Source: JACPRB01 sp964468745
GTDB taxonomy: Bacteria > Planctomycetota > MHYJ01 > JACPRB01
Length of the DNA: 13,885 nucleotides
Assembly: GCA_964468745.1 (NCBI GenBank)
Contig: CAYXVY010000272.1
Span: 1 to 13,885, forward strand
Direction: 5' to 3'
The notes beneath the pieces are model-generated. The model ran no database searches, had not been told where the DNA came from, and saw only the letters and a list, made by a program, of their open reading frames with translations. Positions 12,972 through 13,885 of this stretch are shown piece after piece. Position numbers and translations under genes: made by a program. How positions within the stretch are numbered: the first letter of the stretch is position 1; each line of letters opens with the position of its first letter.

Positions 12972-13885
12972 CCGAATCGCTGACGAGGGACGAAGTTCTA
13001 CGCAGGCACGCCGCGGGCGAGTCGATGGAAGGGTGCGTGCTCATCGAACTCGACCTCAGCGGGATGCCGCTCGCCGGCGCGGATCTCCGATCCGCAACGC
13101 TCGTCGGAGTGCGCCTCGCGGACACCGACCTGTCGCGCGCGAATTTGGCGAACGCCGCGATTCAGACGAGCGACCTCACGGGGGCGAAACTGGCGGAAGC
13201 GGATCTGACCGACGCCGTGTTCGCGAACTGCACGTTCGATCGAAGCGACTTCGGAAAGACGACAGCTACGCGTCTCGTCATCGTGGATTCGCACGGATCG
13301 AAGACGTCATTCGCGGAGGCGAGGCTGGCGGAGGCGACGATCACCAACACGGAACTGCCGGGCAGCGATTGGATAGGGGCGTCGGCCGAGGCCGCCTCGT
13401 TCATCCTGTGCCGGCTGGCCGGCGCGCGGTTCGAACGCGCGCATCTCGCCGGGACCAAGCTCATGGACTGCACGTTGACGGATGCCGTCTTTGACGGCGC
13501 CGACCTCGTCCAGGCCGCGCCCACCGACAGCGACCTGACACGTGCGCGGTTCCGCAACGCGGATCTTTCGAAGGCCTACCTCGACGGCTCGACACTCATC
13601 GGCGCCGACCTCACGGGAGCAAAGCTGGCGAATACGACGCTCAGCGCCGCGGACCTGACGGGATTGATCGGTCTCCCGAAGGAATGCAACGACGTCGACT
13701 TCTCGGAAGCGGTGCTGGCGAAGCAGAGCCTGGCCAAGCGGTCGCTCAAGGGGTGCGACTTCACCGGCGCTCAGCTCGCCGACGCGGACCTTTCGGAATG
13801 CGATCTGACCGGCGCGGATTTCACCGGGGCGAAGGCCGCCGGCGTGCGGATGACCCAGTCGAACCTCAAGGACGCCACGGCGACG
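12968..13885 (+). CDS. Pentapeptide-repeat protein, 3' end beyond window
   Basis: The frame opens at ATG 12968, which overlaps the previous stop as ATGA, and stays open to the last base (306 codons without a stop). After a short N terminus containing 'LTRDEVLRRHAAGESMEGC', almost the whole protein is pentapeptide repeats such as 'ADLRS', 'TDLSR', 'ANLAN', 'ADLTD' and 'ADFTG', with several imperfect stretches (about residues 90-135 and 235-262). The 'TRDEV' N-terminal segment plus repeats resembles residues 459 onward of the preceding gene, so the two repeat regions are probably related by duplication. No signal peptide, membrane segment or toxin domain is seen. Function is unknown; the position in the vgrG tail suggests a T6SS accessory role. 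Confidence 0.9.
   Translation, partial: MTESLTRDEVLRRHAAGESMEGCVLIELDLSGMPLAGADLRSATLVGVRLADTDLSRANLANAAIQTSDLTGAKLAEADLTDAVFANCTFDRSDFGKTTATRLVIVDSHGSKTSFAEARLAEATITNTELPGSDWIGASAEAASFILCRLAGARFERAHLAGTKLMDCTLTDAVFDGADLVQAAPTDSDLTRARFRNADLSKAYLDGSTLIGADLTGAKLANTTLSAADLTGLIGLPKECNDVDFSEAVLAKQSLAKRSLKGCDFTGAQLADADLSECDLTGADFTGAKAAGVRMTQSNLKDATAT

Noticed and set aside
12118..13885. Tandem DNA repeats with about 15-base periodicity
   Set aside because: The period is the pentapeptide codon pattern of two proteins, not an independent DNA repeat.

Overview
The window is the 3' half of a type VI secretion system (T6SS) operon on the + strand of a high-GC Gram-negative bacterium. It starts inside the Hcp tube gene (tssD) and runs through tssE, tssF, tssG, tssH (clpV) and tssI (vgrG). 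It ends in a DUF2169-pentapeptide fusion gene followed by a second pentapeptide-repeat gene that leaves the window at base 13885. The sheath genes (tssB, tssC), the membrane-complex genes (tssJ, tssL, tssM), tssK, tssA and a PAAR tip are not present here. The phylum cannot be fixed from this sequence. Very high GC at third codon positions, together with short intergenic palindromes of the AACGCAGAG and CAATCAGAAATC kinds, fits Acidobacteriota- or Planctomycetota-like environmental bacteria, but that is only an impression.

Layout: hcp (partial, 1-324) ends at a strong intrinsic terminator. tssE (535-951) follows. The gap to tssF holds a minus-strand reading frame (1036-1860), broken by two in-frame stops, that encodes membrane segments and a heavy-metal-associated (HMA)-like domain. 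It is flanked by two palindromic repeats built from degenerate 'AATC' words. tssF (2128-3888) is separated from tssG (4368-5384) by a 479-bp noncoding gap. tssG overlaps tssH (5371-8040) by 14 bp. A 368-bp noncoding gap precedes vgrG (8409-10688). vgrG abuts the DUF2169-pentapeptide gene (10689-12971), which overlaps the last gene (12968 onward) by 4 bp.

The genes fit one injection machine. Hcp forms the tube, TssE/F/G are baseplate wedge parts, ClpV recycles the contracted sheath and VgrG is the spike. The DUF2169 and pentapeptide proteins sit where spike-loading adaptors are usually encoded. No toxin or immunity gene is visible.

The least ordinary content lies between the genes. The two large gaps carry two copies of the same 282-bp element, aligned without a single indel (3954-4235 and 8088-8369). 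Each can fold into a long multibranched, cloverleaf-like structure. In its central hairpin, every difference between the copies is matched by a compensating change in the opposite arm. A second item is the TGA in the minus-strand frame, which falls where an HMA domain normally has its metal-binding cysteines and is followed directly by a strong hairpin. It is either a nonsense mutation or a selenocysteine codon.
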